This document shows, in pieces, positions 18,908-29,100 of a stretch of DNA of 64,000 nucleotides. The stretch is from Myxococcales bacterium (GTDB lineage Bacteria > Myxococcota > Myxococcia > Myxococcales > JAJYLH01): assembly GCA_021787845.1 (NCBI GenBank), contig JAJYLH010000003.1:124001-188000 (forward strand), written 5' to 3'. The notes under the pieces are model-generated. The model was given only the letters and a program-made list of their open reading frames with translations, was not told the origin of the DNA and did no database searches. The position numbers were made by a program, and so were the translations under genes. Each line of letters starts with the position of its first letter. Position 1 is the stretch's first letter.

Positions 18908-20287
18908 CTGAACCTCGCCTCGAGCTCGCTCATCGCCGTCCTCTTTTGCGTCTTGGGGGCAGCTTTCGCGTCGGCCACCGAGACCGCGCTGACCGCCCTC
19001 GGAGAGCCGCGCGCCCGCCAGCTCGTGGAGGAGAAGGGCCACCGCCTCCTGCAGCATTGGGTGGACCACCCCGACCGCATCCTCGCGACGCTGCTCGTCC
19101 TCAACACCATCACCAACACGCTCGCCGCCGCGTTGATGACCGAGCTCGTGCTCCAGTATCTGCGCCACGCCTGGGGTTCGAGCGCCGCCGGGTACGCGGT
19201 GGCGATTGCGACCGGGCTCGTCACGCTGCTCCTGCTCACCTTCGGCGAGATCACGCCCAAGACGCTTGCCCGCCGCTACGCCGCGTCGTTCGCGCCGGTG
19301 GCGATGCCGTTCGTGCTCGCCTTCTACTATCTCAGCTATCCGCTGGTGGCGCCGCTGAGCGCCCTGCCCCGTTGGATCGACCGGCGCTTCAAGGGGGGGG
19401 TAGCACCGGAGCGGCCCAGCATCACGCCGGAAGAAATCGAATACATGATCGACCTCGGCGTGCGGCAGGGCGTGCTCGACCGCGAGAAGAGCGAGCTGCT
19501 GACGAGCGTCCTCGAGTTCACCGACATCGTCACCCGCGAAATCATGGTCCCGCGGCCGAGCGTGGTGGCGATTCCCATCGACGCCCCGAAGGAGCAGGTG
19601 CTCAAGATCCTCCACGACTCGGAGCATTCGCGGATCCCGGTGTACGACGGAAACATCGACGAAATCGTGGGCGTGCTCTACGCGAAGCTCTTCTTTTCCG
19701 ACCTGGAGATGGGCAAGCTCCAGGACGCGTTCGACATCCGCCGCTACGTCAAGCCGCCATTCTTCGTCCCCGAGCTGATGAAGATCAGCCGCCTCCTGCG
19801 CGAGTTCCAGAAGCGCAAGGTCCACCTCGCGATCGTGGTCGACGAGTTCGGCGGGACCGCGGGGGTGGTCGCGCTGGAGGACGTGGTCGAGGAGATCGTC
19901 GGCGAAATCCAGGACGAGCAGGACGTCGAGGAGGGGCGGCTCAAGCTCCTGGCGGATGGCACCGTGGTCGCGGACGCGGCGATTCCGCTGCGCGACCTGG
20001 AGGAGCACCTGAAGGTCGACTTCCCGGACGAGCGCGACGCCGACTCGCTCGGCGGGTTCGTGACCGAGACCGTGGGCAAGGTGCCGCCGGTCGGCAGCGT
20101 CCTCGTCTGGGGCGGCTTGCGTTTCACGGTGCGCGCAGGCGACGAGCGCCGGGTGACCCGGGTGGAGATCGCCCGCATCCGGGAGGCGCAACCGCTTTCG
20201 ACCGCCGGGAGCGCTCACGCGGCGCGCGCGGAGAAGACCGAGCCCCGACCCGAGGCGGGTGGCACCGAGCACGCCTCAGAGCCATGA
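18908..20287 (+). CDS. CorC/HlyC-family CNNM-CBS membrane protein
   Basis: The protein has about 459 residues: an N-terminal CNNM/DUF21 membrane domain with several hydrophobic helices (ATETALTALGE, FGEITPK signatures), a CBS pair (TREIMVPRP to VALEDVVEEIVGEIQDE) and a CorC_HlyC transporter-associated domain at the end. The family is linked to Mg/Co efflux or resistance and was historically called hemolysin-like. The frame has no ATG or GTG at a sensible position. CTG 18908 with GGAG 7 bp upstream gives MNLASSSLIAVLF and a complete first helix; TTG 18953 would truncate it. The stop overlaps the rlmN start (ATGA). Confidence 0.88.
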   Translation: MNLASSSLIAVLFCVLGAAFASATETALTALGEPRARQLVEEKGHRLLQHWVDHPDRILATLLVLNTITNTLAAALMTELVLQYLRHAWGSSAAGYAVAIATGLVTLLLLTFGEITPKTLARRYAASFAPVAMPFVLAFYYLSYPLVAPLSALPRWIDRRFKGGVAPERPSITPEEIEYMIDLGVRQGVLDREKSELLTSVLEFTDIVTREIMVPRPSVVAIPIDAPKEQVLKILHDSEHSRIPVYDGNIDEIVGVLYAKLFFSDLEMGKLQDAFDIRRYVKPPFFVPELMKISRLLREFQKRKVHLAIVVDEFGGTAGVVALEDVVEEIVGEIQDEQDVEEGRLKLLADGTVVADAAIPLRDLEEHLKVDFPDERDADSLGGFVTETVGKVPPVGSVLVWGGLRFTVRAGDERRVTRVEIARIREAQPLSTAGSAHAARAEKTEPRPEAGGTEHASEP

Positions 20288-21504
20288 CGCCTGACGTGAC
20301 CGCATCCGGTGATCGGGAGCGCAGCCTCCCACGAGAACCGCTGGAGCTTACCGTCGACCCCGAGGCAAGCGGGCCCGCGCTTCGGCCGGCGGACGGCCGC
20401 GGGGACATCCTGTCGCTCGACTTCGACGAGGTCGACTCCGCCATCGCGAGCTTGGGCGAGCGACCTTTTCGTGCCCGGCAGCTCTTCTCCTGGCTGCACA
20501 AGCGCTACGCCGCCTCGGTTGAGGAGATGAGCGACCTGCCGAGGGCGCTGCGCGAGAAGCTCGCCGAACGGTTCGTCCTCGCGCCGCCCGAGATCGACCT
20601 GGTCCAACCGTCGAGCGACGGCGCGCGCAAGTACAAGCTGCGGACGGCCGACGGGCGCTTCGTCGAGGCGGTGTACCTGCCCGACGAGGCGGCGGGCCGG
20701 CGGACCCTGTGCGTGTCGAGCCAGGTCGGTTGCGCGATGGGCTGCACGTTCTGCCTCACGGCGACGATGGGCTTCGTGCGGCACCTCTCCGCCGGCGAAA
20801 TCCTGGGCGAAGTCCACCGCGTCAACCGCGACCTGATCGAGACCGTCGGCCTTGCCGGCCCGAGGCCGCTGACGAACCTGGTCTTCATGGGGATGGGCGA
20901 GCCGCTGCACAACTTCGAGAACCTGAAGCGCGCGCTCCAGACGCTCCTGTCGCCCGCCGGCCCGAACTTCTCCAGCCGCCACGTCACGGTCTCCACCAGC
21001 GGTCTCGTTCCCCTGATCGACCGCGCCGGGCGCGAGCTCGACGTCAAGCTCGCCATTTCGCTCAACGCGACGACCGACGAGACCCGGGACGCGCTGATGC
21101 CAATCAACCGCAAGTGGAACTTGGAAGCGCTCCTGGCCGCCTGCCGGCGCTTCCCCCTCAAGCAGGGCCGGCGCATCACCTTCGAGTACGTCCTGCTCGA
21201 CGGAATCAACGACTCCGACGAGGACGCGCGGCGGCTGGTGCGGCTGCTGAAGGGCATCCCCTCGAAGGTGAACCTGATTCCCTACAACGAGAGCGGTCAG
21301 ACCGGTTTTCGCGAGCCGCCCGCCGCGCAGGTCGAGTCGTTCCGGGCGATCGTCGACCAGGCCGGCATCACGGCGCCGGTGCGCAAGAACCGCGGCCGGG
21401 ACATCTCCGCCGCCTGCGGGCAACTGGCGGTCCTCGGCCAGCATCGGCGCAGGCCGGCAGCGCAGCCGGGTCTCGTCACGCCCAGCGGCACCGGTGCCGG
21501 ATGA
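20284..21504 (+). CDS. rlmN: 23S rRNA A2503 / tRNA A37 C2-methyltransferase
   Basis: The protein has 406 residues. Radical SAM motif CAMGCTFC (C150, C154, C157), plus the conserved C378 in RGRDISAACGQL that forms the methyl-transfer intermediate. Other RlmN hallmarks: FMGMGEPLHNFEN, STSGLVP, SLNATTDE, YVLLDGIND, IPYNE. It uses SAM twice to methylate C2 of adenine in 23S rRNA and some tRNAs. It overlaps the CorC-like gene by 4 bp (ATGA), indicating coupled translation. The first 45 residues are a non-conserved extension. Confidence 0.95.
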   Translation: MTPDVTASGDRERSLPREPLELTVDPEASGPALRPADGRGDILSLDFDEVDSAIASLGERPFRARQLFSWLHKRYAASVEEMSDLPRALREKLAERFVLAPPEIDLVQPSSDGARKYKLRTADGRFVEAVYLPDEAAGRRTLCVSSQVGCAMGCTFCLTATMGFVRHLSAGEILGEVHRVNRDLIETVGLAGPRPLTNLVFMGMGEPLHNFENLKRALQTLLSPAGPNFSSRHVTVSTSGLVPLIDRAGRELDVKLAISLNATTDETRDALMPINRKWNLEALLAACRRFPLKQGRRITFEYVLLDGINDSDEDARRLVRLLKGIPSKVNLIPYNESGQTGFREPPAAQVESFRAIVDQAGITAPVRKNRGRDISAACGQLAVLGQHRRRPAAQPGLVTPSGTGAG

Positions 21505-21609
21505 CCTTGGGACGGGCGCGCCCGGCTTCGAGCCGACCGGGGCGGCGCGCCGAGCGGGTGCATTCTGGAGCGGCCTGCGGTACGCTGCGCACCGGATCGG
21601 AGGCATCCC

Positions 21610-21843
21610 ATGCGGATCGTGCTTGCGGTTCTCACCGCGCTCTCGCTCGCTCTCGGGGCCCGCGCGGAGGACACGGTTCGTTGCACCAAGGTTCACGGCG
21701 TCTTGAAGTGCGAGCCGCTCACGGTCCATGGGAAGCCGCCGCGGCCGGCCGTCACCATCGTGATTCCGAGGAGCGCAAGCGCGAAGAAGGCCGTCGACCA
21801 ACTCGGGCAGAAGCACCTGGAGCAGGCGGCAGAGCAAAAGTAG
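21610..21843 (+). CDS. Small exported protein, unknown
   Basis: The protein has 77 residues with a clear signal peptide (MRIVLAVLTALSLALGARA, cleavage after ARA). The mature part is about 58 residues with two Cys (VRCTKVHGVLKCEP) that could form a disulfide, a Pro-rich centre and a charged helical tail. It starts 13 bp after a GGATCGGAGG stretch, and the codon pattern fits its neighbours. I recognise no family. Confidence 0.7.
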   Translation: MRIVLAVLTALSLALGARAEDTVRCTKVHGVLKCEPLTVHGKPPRPAVTIVIPRSASAKKAVDQLGQKHLEQAAEQK

Positions 21844-21895
21844 GTTCGGGAGCGGGCGCCGACCAGCGCGGCCCGAGCGCCCGACGAGGGCTTTC

Positions 21896-22300
21896 ATGGA
21901 CGATTCTCGCCGGAAAATTCGCGTGGTCGCCGGAATGATCGAGAAGGACGGGCGCTACCTCATCACCCAGCGCCGGCCGGTGGCGACCCTGCCGCTGCTC
22001 TGGGAATTCCCGGGCGGCCGGGTGGAAGAGGGCGAAGCGGACGAAGCCGCGCTGATACGCGAGCTCAAGGAGGAGATGCGAATCGACGTCTCGGTCGGCG
22101 ACCGCGTCATCCACGTCGAGCACTCGTACGCCGACTACGACATCGACTTTCGCGTCTACCGCTGCCAGATCCTCGCGGGCGAAATTCAGCACGTCCGCGT
22201 CCACGACCACCGGTGGGTGCTTCCTGGGGAGCTGGACCGCTACGAGTTTCCTGCAGCGGACGAGAAGACCATGCGCAAGCTCCTGGAGCTCGACCGCTAG
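21896..22300 (+). CDS. Nudix hydrolase, MutT-like
   Basis: The protein has 134 residues, typical of MutT/CTP pyrophosphohydrolase-type enzymes. The Nudix box runs from G41 to I63: G41, E47, R55-E56-L57, E59-E60. The last Gly of the consensus is Arg62, which is tolerated in some members. WEFPGGRVEEGE is the MutT-like core. It probably hydrolyses oxidised or non-canonical nucleoside triphosphates; the exact substrate cannot be read from the sequence. It is convergent with the trmJ-like gene. Confidence 0.88.
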   Translation: MDDSRRKIRVVAGMIEKDGRYLITQRRPVATLPLLWEFPGGRVEEGEADEAALIRELKEEMRIDVSVGDRVIHVEHSYADYDIDFRVYRCQILAGEIQHVRVHDHRWVLPGELDRYEFPAADEKTMRKLLELDR

Positions 22301-22306
22301 CGCTGG

Positions 22307-22332
22307 TCCCGAGCTTGCCGAAGGGCTCGGGA
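22307..22332. terminator. Palindrome between convergent genes (terminator or REP-like)
   Basis: Perfect 8-bp arms TCCCGAGC (22307-22314) and GCTCGGGA (22325-22332) flank TTGCCGAAGG. It sits 7 bp after the Nudix stop and about 65 bp before the end of the convergent trmJ-like gene. No T-tract follows, so it may be a dispersed palindromic (REP-like) element rather than a classic terminator. Confidence 0.45.
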
Positions 22333-22397
22333 TGAGCGCTTCCTCGCGCAGAATTCTCAGGATTCGGCCACGCGCGCGGCGCGAGCTGGAAGCGAGC

Positions 22398-23108
22398 TCA
22401 CGCTCGTTCAATCGCCTTGCGAATCGCGTGGAGCGCCGCTTCCCACAGCCTAGCCTCGTCGCGCGTCAGCCGTGCCCGCTCGAACGGCCGCAAGAGGTCG
22501 CGGACCGCGTGCCGGCCGTCGTCGTGGAGGAATCCACTGGCGGAAAGCACCTCGGTCAACGTCTGCCCCAGTCGCCACCCCTCGGCAGCGGTCGCGCCGA
22601 GCTTGAGGTTCCTGGGCGCCGCCTTTCCCTCACGCGCGAGCTTGAGCTCGTAGGCGAAGAGCAGCACCGCTTGCGCCAGGTTGAGCGACGGCTGCTCCCT
22701 GCTCACCGGCACCGTCGCTAGATCCTGGCAGCGCTCCAGCTCGGCGGCCGAGAGCCCGTTGCGCTCGCCGCCGAAGACGAGCGCCACGTGCCCCAGCGCC
22801 AGCCGTCCTGCCGCCTCGGTCGCCCAGGCTCGCGGCCCAAGCCGCCGGCGGCCACGCAGCGCCCGGGAGGTGGTTGCGACCACCCACGCGCAGTCGGCCA
22901 CCGCCTCGTCCAGCGTCGCCGGTCGCCGCGCGGCCTCGAGCCAGTCCGCCGCATGCACCGCGAGGCGGCCGGCCGGCGATTCGTCGGGGTACCGCGGGGA
23001 GACGATCGCCCAATCGCGATGCCCGAAGTTCTTCAGCGCCCGCGCCGCGGCACCGACGTTCTCGGCGCTCTGAGGAGACACGAGCACGAACCGCACGTCG
23101 AAGGTCAT
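22398..23108 (-). CDS. trmJ: TrmJ-like tRNA/rRNA 2'-O-methyltransferase (SPOUT)
   Basis: The protein has 236 residues. Family signatures are FVLVSPQSAENVGAAARALKNFG at the N-terminus, ALVFGGERNGLS and VPVSREQPSLNLAQAV, the knotted SAM site of SpoU/TrmH enzymes. TrmJ methylates the 2'-OH of position 32 in tRNA; the symbol is the best guess within the family. The ATG overlaps the rsgA stop (ATGA), making it the last gene of the 5'-nucleotidase, rsgA, trmJ operon. Confidence 0.85.
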   Translation of the reverse strand: MTFDVRFVLVSPQSAENVGAAARALKNFGHRDWAIVSPRYPDESPAGRLAVHAADWLEAARRPATLDEAVADCAWVVATTSRALRGRRRLGPRAWATEAAGRLALGHVALVFGGERNGLSAAELERCQDLATVPVSREQPSLNLAQAVLLFAYELKLAREGKAAPRNLKLGATAAEGWRLGQTLTEVLSASGFLHDDGRHAVRDLLRPFERARLTRDEARLWEAALHAIRKAIERA

Positions 23109-24205
23109 CGGCCGCCGGGACCTCCGGGCTTGCCGAAACCGGGGCGCAGCCGCTCGTCGATTTCCGTGCTGAGCTTGCGCCAGCTCTGGAGCCGCTCCAC
23201 CGGGAGCTCGGGTGAGCCATGCACCGCGCAGCCCGGCTCGCGGCCATGCCGGCAGTCGTCGAACCGGCAGCCCGTCGCGAGCGCCGCCACGTCGGGAAAC
23301 GCCCGGTTCAGGTGCGCGCGCTCGGCGCCCCAGAGGCCCAGCTCCCGCAGGCCCGGCGTATCCACCACCGCGCCCCCTTCCGGCAGCGCGTAGGTGCGGG
23401 TCACCGTGGTCGTGTGCCGGCCTTTACCGGTCGCCTGGCTCAGCTCCGCTACCGCTATCGGCCGCTCGGGAAGGATCGCCCGGATGACGCTGGACTTTCC
23501 CACGCCGGACTGCCCGACGAGGACCGAGAACGCTCCCGCAAGGCGCGTGCGCAGGTCCTGGAGCCCGGCGCCGGTCACGACCGAGGTGCGCAGGACGTCG
23601 AAGCCCAGCCGCTCGTAGAGCGCAAGCCACGCAACGGCTTCCGGCTCCGCCGCAAGGTCGGTCTTCGTCGCCAAGAGACGCGGCTTGAGCCCGCCCGCCG
23701 CGGCCGCGACGAGGAACCGGTCGACGAGCCCTGGTCGCAAGGGCGGGCGCACGAGCGATACCACGATCCACAGATCGCTCGCGTTCGCGACCAGCGGTTG
23801 TGGCGTCTTTTCGCGCTCGACCGCCGGGCGCGCGAGCGTGGTTTGCCGCTCGGCGCAGTCCACCGCGACGAGCTGTCCCGACGGAAGCTGCGCCACCCGG
23901 ATGCGGTCTCCCACGACGAGAGCGCTCTTGAGCTGCGCAACGAGGGCCGGATGCACCCGCGCGATCTTCACGTCCTCCGGCCCGCGCGGCGGCCAGCTCT
24001 CGGCGAAGACCGCTTCGACGTGCGCGGGAAGCGCGCCGACCACGACCGCTCGCTCCTTCGCCCAGGTGGGGTCGACGAGGGCCTCCAGCCCGCGCCCGGG
24101 GGGCGGGCGCGCTCGACCGGACCGCTTCCTCTGGACGTCCACCGTGTCCAGCCGGTCGGGGTGCCGCGGCTGGCGCTCGTCGTCCGGCGGAGGCGGGCGG
24201 CTCAC
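23105..24205 (-). CDS. rsgA: Ribosome small-subunit-dependent GTPase A
   Basis: The protein has 366 residues. An N-terminal OB-fold region is followed by a circularly permuted GTPase (TKTDL, then GQSGVGKSS, then DTPGLRELG) and a C-terminal zinc finger (CRFDDCRHGREPGC). It acts in 30S subunit maturation. GTG 24205 was chosen because it overlaps the 5'-nucleotidase stop as GTGA; the much longer open frame upstream is the shadow of that gene. About 60 unconserved, Arg/Pro-rich residues precede the OB fold. Confidence 0.92.
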   Translation of the reverse strand: MSRPPPPDDERQPRHPDRLDTVDVQRKRSGRARPPPGRGLEALVDPTWAKERAVVVGALPAHVEAVFAESWPPRGPEDVKIARVHPALVAQLKSALVVGDRIRVAQLPSGQLVAVDCAERQTTLARPAVEREKTPQPLVANASDLWIVVSLVRPPLRPGLVDRFLVAAAAGGLKPRLLATKTDLAAEPEAVAWLALYERLGFDVLRTSVVTGAGLQDLRTRLAGAFSVLVGQSGVGKSSVIRAILPERPIAVAELSQATGKGRHTTTVTRTYALPEGGAVVDTPGLRELGLWGAERAHLNRAFPDVAALATGCRFDDCRHGREPGCAVHGSPELPVERLQSWRKLSTEIDERLRPGFGKPGGPGGR

Positions 24206-26031
24206 GGACCGGCGGCGGCGGAGGTCATGCCGTCCGACACCGCTGCGGGAGAGGGGCAGGTGGAGACGAACTTCAGCCGCGGTTGTCCACCGCGGGGGCC
24301 GCGCATCTCCGGATGGGCGCGCAGGCTCGCCACCACCGCGTCGCGCAGAGACGGCAGGTCGTTGCGAACGACGATGTGGTCGCGGTCGATGTCGCGGAGC
24401 ACCACGCCGAAGCCGTCGCCACCGCTGGCGATGAAGTCGTTGGTCACCGCCTGGTAGGTCCGGTCGGGCTCGAGGGGCGTGCCGTCGGCGAGCACCGCGG
24501 ACACGACGTGCGCGGGCTTTCCGCTGCACGGCGCGGCCACTCTCAACCGCACGCCGCTCGTCTGCAGGACGCCATGCTCGCCGCGGACGCCGTGCTCGAA
24601 AAACGCGAGTAGCTCTCTCCCGGTCGCGTGCAGAACCACCAGCCGATTCTGGAACGGAAGAGCGTCGTACACCTCGCCGTAGGTCACCGGGCCGGGGGTC
24701 AGGTCCGCCCGCAGGCCACCGGAGTTGGTGAAGGCGACCTGGGTCCCCGGCACGCTCTCGCGCATCACGTCGGCCACGTAGTCGCCGAGAGAGGACTCCT
24801 TCCAGAGCGAGCGGGTGAAGGGGCTGTCCAAGCTCGGACCGAGCCGCTCGTTCTTGAGCCGCACCACGCGGCGCAGGTCGGGACGCAGCGCCGCTTCCAC
24901 TTTCCGGGAGGGCTGCACCACCTCGCCGAGGAAGGTCGCCGGCACCAGCGGTCCCGCGGCTTCGTGCCGGCAGTCGTGGGTGGAGGCGAAGACTTCCCGG
25001 CAGATCGGCACCGGTTGCCAGATCCGGGTGCGCTGCTGGTCGACGTGTCGGGCTTTCCGGTCGAACCAGAGGCCGATGACCCCGAAGGCAACCCCGTGCG
25101 ACCCCGACTGGATCACCGGAACGCCATGCACGAAATTCGCGATGTACTGATGGGTGTGGCCGGCGACGACGGCGTCGACGGTGCCGGGCGGAATCGCCTC
25201 GACCATCCGGAAGATTTCGCCGCTCAGATCGCAGCTGTTTTCGTCGCGCGGATCGCCCCCCGGCCGGCAGCTTCCACCCGCGTGCGCCAGGACCACGATC
25301 ACCTGCGCGCCCTGCGCCCGGAGCTTCTTCGCCTGGTCGATGGCGGTCGCCGCGAGCGGCTCGAAGGCGAGACCGGCGACGTTCTGCGCCAGCGTCACCT
25401 CCGGCGTGTCGGGGGTGGTCAGCCCGATGAGGCCCACGACGAGCCCTCCGCGGCGCACGAGCATCGTCTGCCGCGCGGGCCACGGCGGCGGCTCGCCGGT
25501 CTTCTGGTCGAGGATGTTCGCGGTGAGGAACGCGAAGCGCGCCTGCTTCATCCGCGCCTTCAGATTGCCGAGCGGATCCTCGCCCGGGTGGACGGCGACC
25601 ACGTCGGGACCGACCGGGCCGTAGTCGAATTCGTGGTTTCCCACGGCCACCGCGTCGTAGCCGAGCGCGTTGTACGCGCGCACGGTGGAGGCGCCCTCGG
25701 TGACGCCGTCGACCAGCGTCCCCTGGAAGAGGTCGCCCGCGTCCAGGAGCAGCACGTCGCCCGGCCGCTTCTCCCGGAGGATCTTCAGGTACCCGGCAAA
25801 CGCATCGACGCCACCGAGGATCGGCGGCGCTCCTGGAATGCTGCGGGGGTGCGGCTGGACCCAACCGTGCAGGTCGTTGGTGCCGACGATGGTCAGCCGG
25901 ACGAAGCGTCCGGAATCGGAAGGCCCGCCGCGCGCGGTCGGGGACACCGGCGCCGAGGCGCACGCCGCGGCCCAGAGGGCCAGCGCCGAGAGCCACCGCG
26001 CCTGGCGAGCGAAGAAGCGCATGCGCCTCAT
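24202..26031 (-). CDS. 5'-nucleotidase / metallophosphatase family lipoprotein
   Basis: The protein has about 609 residues. A signal peptide ending AAAC (Cys 24) suggests an exported lipoprotein. The metallophosphoesterase domain has all metal motifs: GTNDLHG, LLDAGDLFQG, GNHEFDYG, LAHAGGS and AGHTHQ. The C-terminal substrate domain carries NSGGLRADL, NRLVVLHATG and NDFIASGGDGFG. Members (UshA/YfkN type) hydrolyse nucleotides or 2',3'-cyclic nucleotides outside the cytoplasm. The start could also be ATG 26022. It lies 82 bp behind the NfnLS-like gene and is coupled to rsgA downstream. Confidence 0.9.
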   Translation of the reverse strand: MRRMRFFARQARWLSALALWAAACASAPVSPTARGGPSDSGRFVRLTIVGTNDLHGWVQPHPRSIPGAPPILGGVDAFAGYLKILREKRPGDVLLLDAGDLFQGTLVDGVTEGASTVRAYNALGYDAVAVGNHEFDYGPVGPDVVAVHPGEDPLGNLKARMKQARFAFLTANILDQKTGEPPPWPARQTMLVRRGGLVVGLIGLTTPDTPEVTLAQNVAGLAFEPLAATAIDQAKKLRAQGAQVIVVLAHAGGSCRPGGDPRDENSCDLSGEIFRMVEAIPPGTVDAVVAGHTHQYIANFVHGVPVIQSGSHGVAFGVIGLWFDRKARHVDQQRTRIWQPVPICREVFASTHDCRHEAAGPLVPATFLGEVVQPSRKVEAALRPDLRRVVRLKNERLGPSLDSPFTRSLWKESSLGDYVADVMRESVPGTQVAFTNSGGLRADLTPGPVTYGEVYDALPFQNRLVVLHATGRELLAFFEHGVRGEHGVLQTSGVRLRVAAPCSGKPAHVVSAVLADGTPLEPDRTYQAVTNDFIASGGDGFGVVLRDIDRDHIVVRNDLPSLRDAVVASLRAHPEMRGPRGGQPRLKFVSTCPSPAAVSDGMTSAAAGP

Positions 26032-26113
26032 TCTATCGGCGTTGGCGCGGCGCGCATGCCTGCTCGCGCGGCGAACGCGCGCCCGACGCAACCGGCCGCG
26101 ACCCTCCCGACCG

Positions 26114-29100
26114 TCACGCCCGCTTGCGCGCCCGTTCGAGGGACCAGAGCCGCTTGAGGTGCAGGCCGGCGAGCTTCTCCTGCATCGAGGTCTGCTTGAG
26201 ACGCCCCGCGAGGTTCGCGAAGTCGACGGTGTCGAGGTTCTGGTCCTGGTTGAAGCAGGAGAAGACGTAGCCGACTTGCTTCCCCGTCTCCCGGTCGACG
26301 TGGCGCTGCAGGCACTGGCCGCAGATCTCCTTCATCATGCACTGCATCGGCGAGTTGATGCTGCCGACGCTCGTCACCAGCGACTTGAAGCGCTCCTGGA
26401 GCACGCCGTGCCGGGCGTCGCGGACCGCCTTCATCATCTTGTCGGAGCCGATGGCGATGAGACGGGTCACGGCGCCGAGGTCGATCAGCGGGGCGCCCAG
26501 CTCGCCCTTCGTGTAGGCGACCATCGCCTGCACGATGTTGCCGACGTAAGACCGGTCCTGCGCCCGGCGCGGCTTGAGCGCGGGGCCCCGGTCGGTCGTC
26601 CAGACCACGATGTCGCTCGAGGCCTCGATGTCGCTCACGTGGAAGACGTCTTCCGGCTGCCGGTAGCCGGCGAAGTAGAGCACGCGGCAGCCGTTCGCCC
26701 GCAGCGCTCTCCCGATGGAGAAGAGCACCGCGTTACCGAGACCGCCGCCGGCGAGCAGCACCGTTTCCCCTTTCGGGATCTCCGTCGGCGCGCCGGTGGG
26801 GCCCATCACCACCACCCGCTGGCCGGGCTCGAAGGTCCGCACGAGCCGGCTGGAGACGCCGATCTCGAGGACGATCATCGACAAGAGGCCCTTCTCCGGG
26901 TCGGTCCAGGCGCCGGTGAGCGCCAGCCCTTCCGTGGTCAGGACGGTCCCCTCGATTTCGCGCGCGTCCCGCTCGTAGTTCTGCAGCCGGTAGAACTGGC
27001 CCGGCTGGAACTTGCGCGCGGCGAGCGGCGCCTTCACCACCACCTCGGTGATGGTCTCGGTCAGCCGCTTGACCTCGACCACCTGCGGCACCAGCTCCGC
27101 ATCCAGCCGGCGCGCGAGCTGCTCGAACCGCTTCATCCGCGCGGGAAGCTCCTCTGGAGCCTGCGCCGCGATCTCCTTTTCGAAGAGCTTCACCACCTGC
27201 GGGTAGCCGTCCTTCGCGCTGGACATCGCCTTGACGACCGAGCCGGCGTACTTGGCGAGGTTGTCGCCGTAGAACGAGACGACGTGTCGCCCTTCGACGT
27301 AGGAGGTGAAGAAGCCATCGGGGCTCGCGACGAGCTTGAACGAGCCGTCCGGCTGTTCCTCGACGACGTGCGGCCGGAACGCGCGGGTCTTCGGGTCGAT
27401 CTCGAAGGTGCCGGGCGTCTCGCGGCCGTAGGTGGTGTTCGGCTGGGTGCCCGCCGCGACGCACACCGTCCGCGCCGGCAGCTCCAGCACCTCGCCGGTC
27501 GGCGTCAGGCGCCCGTCCATCGAGGTCATCCGGTCGAAGCGCATCGCCTGGACGGCACCCCTCTCGTCGGGCACCGCCTCTTTCGGAGAGAGCAGCTCGG
27601 CGAAGCGGATGCCCTCCTCGAACCCCTTGGCGATTTCCTCATGGTTGAGCCGGTACGACGGCGACTCGGTGAGCTTGCGCCGATAAGCGATGGTGATGCC
27701 GCCCCACGCGTGCAAGAGGGGGGTGAAGTTCGGCGCCCGCCCTTCGGCCTTGGCCTTCTGCCGCTCCTGCCGAATCTGCCGGCCGTGCTCGATCTGCTCG
27801 GCGAGGACCTCGCGCTCCTCCTGGTCGAAGTGGCCGAGCAGGTGCTCCTCGCCCATCGCCTGGACCAACGGCTCGTACCGGTCGAGCTCCTTCTCGCATT
27901 GGACGATGTAGTAGGCGCCGAGCTCGGTCGCGGCGTCGATGGCCGTCAGGCCACCGCCCACGACCACCGCGGGCATCCGGACCTGGAGGTTCGCGAGGGA
28001 GCTCTTGCGCGCCGCGCCGGTGAGCTGGAGCGCCATCAGGAAGTCGGAGGCCTGCCGGACCCCTCGGATCATCCCGTTGGGCACGTCGACCATCGTCGGC
28101 TTCCCCGCGCCGGCGCAGATGGCGATGTGGTCGAACCCGAGCCGCCAGGCGTCGTCGTGGTCGAGGGTGCCGCCGAAACGGATGCCGCCGTAGACGCGCA
28201 AGGTCGACCAGCGCTGGAGGGTGGCGGCGACGAGCGTCAGGAAGTTCTTGTCCCACCGGACGGTGATGCCGTACTCGGAAACCCCGCCGAATCCGAGCAT
28301 CACCCGGTCGTCGAGCTCGACCGCCAGGTCCTTCCAGTCCTTGATGGGGGCAAAACCGCTCCCGCCCCTCCCGACCAAGCCCTCCGGGAGCGGTTCTATC
28401 TTCAGGCCGTCCACCGCGACGACGCCGAAGCCCTCGCGCAACAGGTGCGAGGTCAGGGTGTAGCCGGCGGGACCGAGGCCGACGACCAGCACGTTCTTGC
28501 CGTGGTAGGGGCGCGGGTGCTGGCGGGTCGGGTGGAGCGGGTTCCAGCGGGTCAGAAGCCCGTAGATTTCGAACCCCCACGGCATCGCCAGCACGTCGGT
28601 GAGCGCGCCGGTCTCGGCCTGGGGAATGTTGACCGACTCCTGCTTCTGGAACACGCAGGCTTTCATGCAGTCGTTGCAGATGCGGTGGCCGGTGCCGGCG
28701 CTCATCGGGTTGTCAAGGGTGATGAGCGCGAGCGCGCCGGTGGAGTCGCCGCGGGCGCGCAGCTCGTGCATCTCGCCGATCTTCACGTGCAGCGGGCAGC
28801 CGTGCAGCTCGACGCCGAGCGGGTTCGCCTTGAACGCGCCGGTCTTCTCGCGGATGCCCTTGGAGCACGAATCCTTGTCGCGGTCCTGGCAGAGCATGCA
28901 GTAGTCGACTTCCGACATGATCTCGCGATTGGAGTAGCGCCGGTCGGTCAGCTTGAAGCCGTCGCGGCAGCGCTGGAACGCTTCCGGCCCCCGGAAGAGC
29001 TCCGGCAAGGCGGGATCCGGCTGCTCGAGCTTGACCAGGTGCCCGAAGTCGATCTTGTGCGGCAGGCGGAAGGAGACCCACGGATGCGGATGGCCGCCCT

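Noticed and set aside
24206-25996. Long N-terminal extension of the rsgA frame
   Set aside because: It is out of frame with the clear 5'-nucleotidase gene on the same strand, and its sequence is low-complexity; the GTGA overlap marks the real start.
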